From: UBA3478 sp038134285
Lineage (GTDB): Bacteria > Bacteroidota > Bacteroidia > Flavobacteriales > Flavobacteriaceae
NCBI GenBank assembly: GCA_038134285.1
Contig: JAYPUW010000002.1
Span: forward strand, 62,001-126,000
Reading direction: 5' to 3'
DNA length: 64,000 nucleotides
The notes under the pieces were generated by a model. The model did not search any database, had not been told where the DNA came from, and saw nothing but the letters and a program-made list of their open reading frames with translations. The position numbers and the translations under genes were made by a program. Below are positions 63,315 through 64,000 of the stretch, piece by piece. Position 1 is the first letter of the stretch, and every line of letters begins with the position of its first letter.

Positions 63315-64000
63315 TTAGTCTTCAAACTCAGATTTGAGTATACGGACTACCTCGCGCACTGTTTCTTCTTCTAGATCTGTACGCTTAATGAGGTCCTCAA
63401 TGTCTAATTCGAGTATACTTCGTGCCGTATCCAATCCTATTTTCTTGAATTCCTGAATGATCCATGCATCGATCTCATCTGAGAATTCTGTCAATTCAAC
63501 ATCTTCTTCAACCCCTTCTCTAAAGACGTCAATTTCATAACCCGTAAGCTGTCCCGCAAGACGGATGTTATGCCCGCTTCGTCCAATGGCTTTTGAAACC
63601 TCTTCGGGTTTTAGATATACCTGGGCGGTCATTTTATCGTCGTTAAGCTTCACTGAGCTTACTTTTGCTGGACTTAATGCACGTGTTACCAAAAGCTGCT
63701 TGTTATTCGTCCAGTTAATAACATCGATATTTTCGTTCCCCAACTCACGAACAATTCCGTGAATTCTAGAACCCTTCATTCCGACACAGGCACCAACAGG
63801 GTCTATGCGATCATCATAAGAATCAACAGCAACTTTTGCCTTTTCTCCAGGAATCCTTACCGCCTTCTTAATCGTGATCAATCCATCAAAAACCTCTGGG
63901 ATTTCTTGGAAGAAGAGTTGCTCTATGAACCTAGGTGAGGTTCGCGATAAAATAATGGTAGGCTTTGTTCCTTTTAATTCAACGCTTTCAATCACACCTC
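63315..64000 (-). CDS. nusA: Transcription termination/antitermination factor NusA (N-terminus beyond window)
   Basis: Only the C-terminal part (about 228 codons) is present and the reading frame runs off the window end; full NusA in this phylum has about 410 residues. It contains the end of the S1 domain (VIESVELKG), the KH-domain start PTIILSRTSPRFIEQLFFQEIPEV, then DPVGACVGMKGSRI, and a second KH motif IGRSGHNIRLAGQLTGYEI. The acidic tail after the KH domains includes a helical segment (TARSILELDIEDL). The order nusA-infB is conserved in bacteria. Confidence 0.97.
   Translation of the reverse strand, partial: GVIESVELKGTKPTIILSRTSPRFIEQLFFQEIPEVFDGLITIKKAVRIPGEKAKVAVDSYDDRIDPVGACVGMKGSRIHGIVRELGNENIDVINWTNNKQLLVTRALSPAKVSSVKLNDDKMTAQVYLKPEEVSKAIGRSGHNIRLAGQLTGYEIDVFREGVEEDVELTEFSDEIDAWIIQEFKKIGLDTARSILELDIEDLIKRTDLEEETVREVVRILKSEFED

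Noticed and set aside
1..64000. CRISPR, insertion sequences, prophage, integrase or origin of replication
   Set aside because: No regular repeats, transposase- or integrase-like proteins, att-like repeats beside the tRNAs, or DnaA-box clusters were recognised.

Overview
The window is a gene-dense, moderate-GC chromosomal segment of a marine-type Flavobacteriia/Bacteroidota bacterium. The evidence is a complete Alternative Complex III (actABCDEF) joined to cytochrome c oxidase genes, a giant SprA protein of the type IX secretion system, a FolK-deoxynucleoside kinase fusion, paired MacB-type permeases, and many promoters matching the Bacteroidota consensus (TTG, 17-23 bp, TAnnTTTG) with few Shine-Dalgarno sites. 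Almost everything is core housekeeping. I see no prophage, insertion sequence, CRISPR array, integrase or defence island.

Layout. 1-9001: a GH3-family protein (cut by the window start), a DUF2797 protein, a queuosine-precursor transporter, SppA, FolK-dNK, a SpoU-type RNA methyltransferase and MutS. 9055-9362: tRNA-Gly(GCC) and tRNA-Leu(UAA), each followed by an intrinsic terminator. 9471-11242: a PurD-like ATP-grasp protein overlapping a GNAT acetyltransferase, the least understood pair here. 11217-13715: metY-metX on the minus strand behind a SAM-I riboswitch with its own terminator. 13738-24221: PEP carboxylase, an anchored alpha/beta hydrolase, an atypical Nramp-like transporter, FabD, a double-headed Nfu protein, a DUF255 thioredoxin-like protein, MscS and TsaB. 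24257-29993: a tripartite efflux operon (ATPase, two permeases, adaptor, TolC) with a perfect palindrome over its predicted transcription start.

30222-36957 (minus strand): a small CxxC membrane protein, DUF420, SCO, a cysteine-free SCO-like protein, COX IV, two COX III proteins, CtaB, a TonB-type protein, VanZ and GcvH. 37008-48558: SprA, RuvA, MaeB, QueG and RuvB. 48598-60062: an operon-like run actA-B-C-D-E-F-ctaC-ctaD, closed by a terminator. 60181-64000: a SPOR-like secreted protein, InfB and the C-terminal part of NusA.

Functionally, the act and cox blocks form one respiratory chain: menaquinol to ACIII, then cytochrome c or direct transfer, then a caa3/aa3-type oxidase. SCO and CtaB supply copper and heme for it. 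MetX and MetY make homocysteine by the acetyl-homoserine route under SAM control. The transporter at 2171 and QueG are both queuosine genes. No clearly new multi-gene system is visible. The best candidates for follow-up are the ATP-grasp/GNAT pair with its stop-interrupted start, the Nramp-like protein lacking the metal-binding motif, and the compact overlapping terminator/promoter architecture.
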